NCBI GenBank assembly: GCA_003519485.1
Contig: DOWQ01000083.1
Coordinates: 1-5,298, forward strand
Reading direction: 5' to 3'
DNA: 5,298 nucleotides
From: Streptomyces sp.
GTDB taxonomy: Bacteria; Actinomycetota; Actinomycetes; Streptomycetales; Streptomycetaceae
Shown here: piece after piece, positions 4,817 to 5,298 of the stretch
Layout of the letters: each line of letters starts with the position of its first letter
How positions within the stretch are numbered: position 1 is the first letter of the stretch
The notes under the pieces: generated by a model
Told to the model about the DNA's origin: nothing
Database searches by the model: none
The model's input: the letters and a program-made list of their open reading frames with translations, nothing else
Made by a program: the position numbers and the translations under genes

Positions 4817-5167
4817 TTGAAGACCATCCGTGTGGAGACCTCGGCAGCGACGATCCTGCTCACCGAGGCTCCGGAACCGAAGGTGCGGGACCGCCAGACG
4901 GGGGAGATCGCGAAGGATGCCGTCAGCGGTGAAGAGCTGATGCGGATCGGCGTGGTCTACATGGAGGACGGCGAGTCCTCGCTGATCAACGTCACCATCC
5001 CGGCGAGTGGCGTGTCCGAGGGACTGACCCTGGGCACTCCCGTCTCCCTGCCGGGCCTGATCGCTCGCCCGTGGGAGTCGGTGTTCAACGGCCGTGAACG
5101 GCACGGCGTCGCGTTCCGGGCCGCCGCCGTCACTCCCGGCGCCGTCCTGGCCGGGGTGGGGGACTGA
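4817..5167 (+). CDS. AICE-associated conserved small protein (SCO3933-type)
   Basis: A 116-aa soluble protein that resembles the small conserved protein found between the GntR gene and the FtsK-like translocase in many Streptomyces integrative elements; I know relatives as SCO3933-type proteins, sometimes labelled regulatory. It starts MKTIRVETSAATILLTEAPE, contains KVRDRQTGEIAKDAVSGEEL (22-41), a central strand-rich region (RIGVVYMEDGESSLINVTIP, 43-62), and PVSLPGLIARPWESVFNGRE (75-94). There is no membrane segment, signal peptide or known catalytic motif. The strand-rich pattern with ARPW could suit a small beta-barrel nucleic-acid-binding fold, but that is a guess. TTG is the start, supported by GAAGGAG upstream. 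Its stop is 3 nt from the translocase ATG, so the two are co-transcribed and probably translationally linked. Its promoter region has several GntR-type operators. Confidence 0.85.
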   Translation: MKTIRVETSAATILLTEAPEPKVRDRQTGEIAKDAVSGEELMRIGVVYMEDGESSLINVTIPASGVSEGLTLGTPVSLPGLIARPWESVFNGRERHGVAFRAAAVTPGAVLAGVGD

Positions 5168-5170
5168 CAC

Positions 5171-5298
5171 ATGTCAGATCTGCTGACGGTCTTGGAGGTG
5201 GGCGGCCCGCTGGCGGGTCTCGGCGGCGGTGCCGCCTACCTGCGGGCCCGGCACCCGGCGGCCTACTGGTCCACGGTCGGGCTGCCGGTCTCGGTGGC
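5171..5298 (+). CDS. FtsK/SpoIIIE-type DNA translocase, N-terminal fragment (runs off edge)
   Basis: Only the first 42 codons are present: MSDLLTVLEVGGPLAGLGGG then AAYLRARHPAAYWSTVGLPV. This N-terminus, a short Gly/Ala-rich segment and a basic loop followed by YWSxVGLP, resembles the start of the FtsK/SpoIIIE-like transfer ATPase of AICE (TraSA-type). That protein pumps double-stranded DNA into the recipient during mycelial mating as a membrane-anchored hexamer. The ATPase core (Walker A and B) is beyond the window, so the identification rests on the N-terminal pattern and gene order. The ATG lies 3 nt after the preceding stop, with a GGGGGA ribosome site at 5158-5163. Confidence 0.72.
   Translation, partial: MSDLLTVLEVGGPLAGLGGGAAYLRARHPAAYWSTVGLPVSV

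Larger units (their letters stand above)
2106..5298. mobile_element. AICE-like (pSAM2-type) regulatory and transfer segment
   Basis: The order divergent Nudix gene, GntR/UTRA repressor, 116-aa conserved small protein, then an FtsK/SpoIIIE-type translocase is the arrangement seen in actinomycete integrative and conjugative elements. Replication, excisionase and integrase genes would be expected beyond the right edge and are not in the window. The left boundary is not visible: no att repeat or tRNA end was recognised, so the start at 2106 is only where AICE-side genes begin. The minus-strand ATPase operon is included because operator-like sites link it to the module. Confidence 0.6.

Noticed and set aside
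3310..4863. 517-codon minus-strand frame ending in the Nudix gene
   Set aside because: Only its last 144 codons match the Nudix family. The rest is antisense to the GntR and 116-aa genes. A TTG with a ribosome site at 3744 gives a family-length protein.

Overview
The window is high-GC DNA with strong third-position G/C bias, AAGGAG-type ribosome sites, TTG starts and an integrative-element gene set typical of Streptomyces or a close relative. It looks like an accessory region: one part of an actinomycete integrative and conjugative element (AICE, pSAM2-like), with a broken insertion sequence and a nucleotidyltransferase-type cargo gene beside it. No RNA gene, CRISPR array or core metabolic gene is visible.

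Left part (1-1612). An IS5-type DDE transposase remnant enters from the left edge, changes frame at an A4G5 run and stops matching at about 458, before the last catalytic Glu. A 14-bp perfect inverted repeat (462-475/499-512) marks the junction. It is followed directly by a complete RelA/SpoT-domain gene (527-1612) that keeps the synthetase catalytic residues.

Middle (1613-2105). This is a 493-bp stretch with no convincing gene, lying between convergent genes. It holds a small GC hairpin, a striking nested palindrome (27-bp perfect arms at 1682-1708/1806-1832 enclosing 14-bp arms at 1733-1746/1769-1782), and a G-rich tract with repeated GGAGC.

Right part (2106-5298). On the minus strand a Nudix hydrolase (3744-3310) is followed by a tightly packed operon: an RsbW/SpoIIAB-like ATPase (3264-2800), then two small proteins of unknown function (2806-2492 and 2495-2106). 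These two are colinear paralogues, and each overlaps its upstream neighbour by 7 and 4 nt. On the plus strand, divergent from the Nudix gene, come a GntR/UTRA repressor (3829-4617), a 116-aa AICE-associated protein (4817-5167) and the start of a DNA translocase of the FtsK/SpoIIIE transfer type (5171 to the edge).

How the genes may work together. A GT-N4-AC core, often flanked by ACTCGT/ACGAGT, recurs in the GntR/Nudix intergenic region, upstream of the 116-aa/translocase genes (three copies), at the end of the Nudix gene and over the start codon of the ATPase gene. This suggests that the GntR protein represses the transfer operon, itself and the minus-strand ATPase operon as one regulon. The Nudix gene occupies the position of the pSAM2 immunity factor Pif. 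The operator assignments and the functions of the paralogue pair are inference from the sequence alone.
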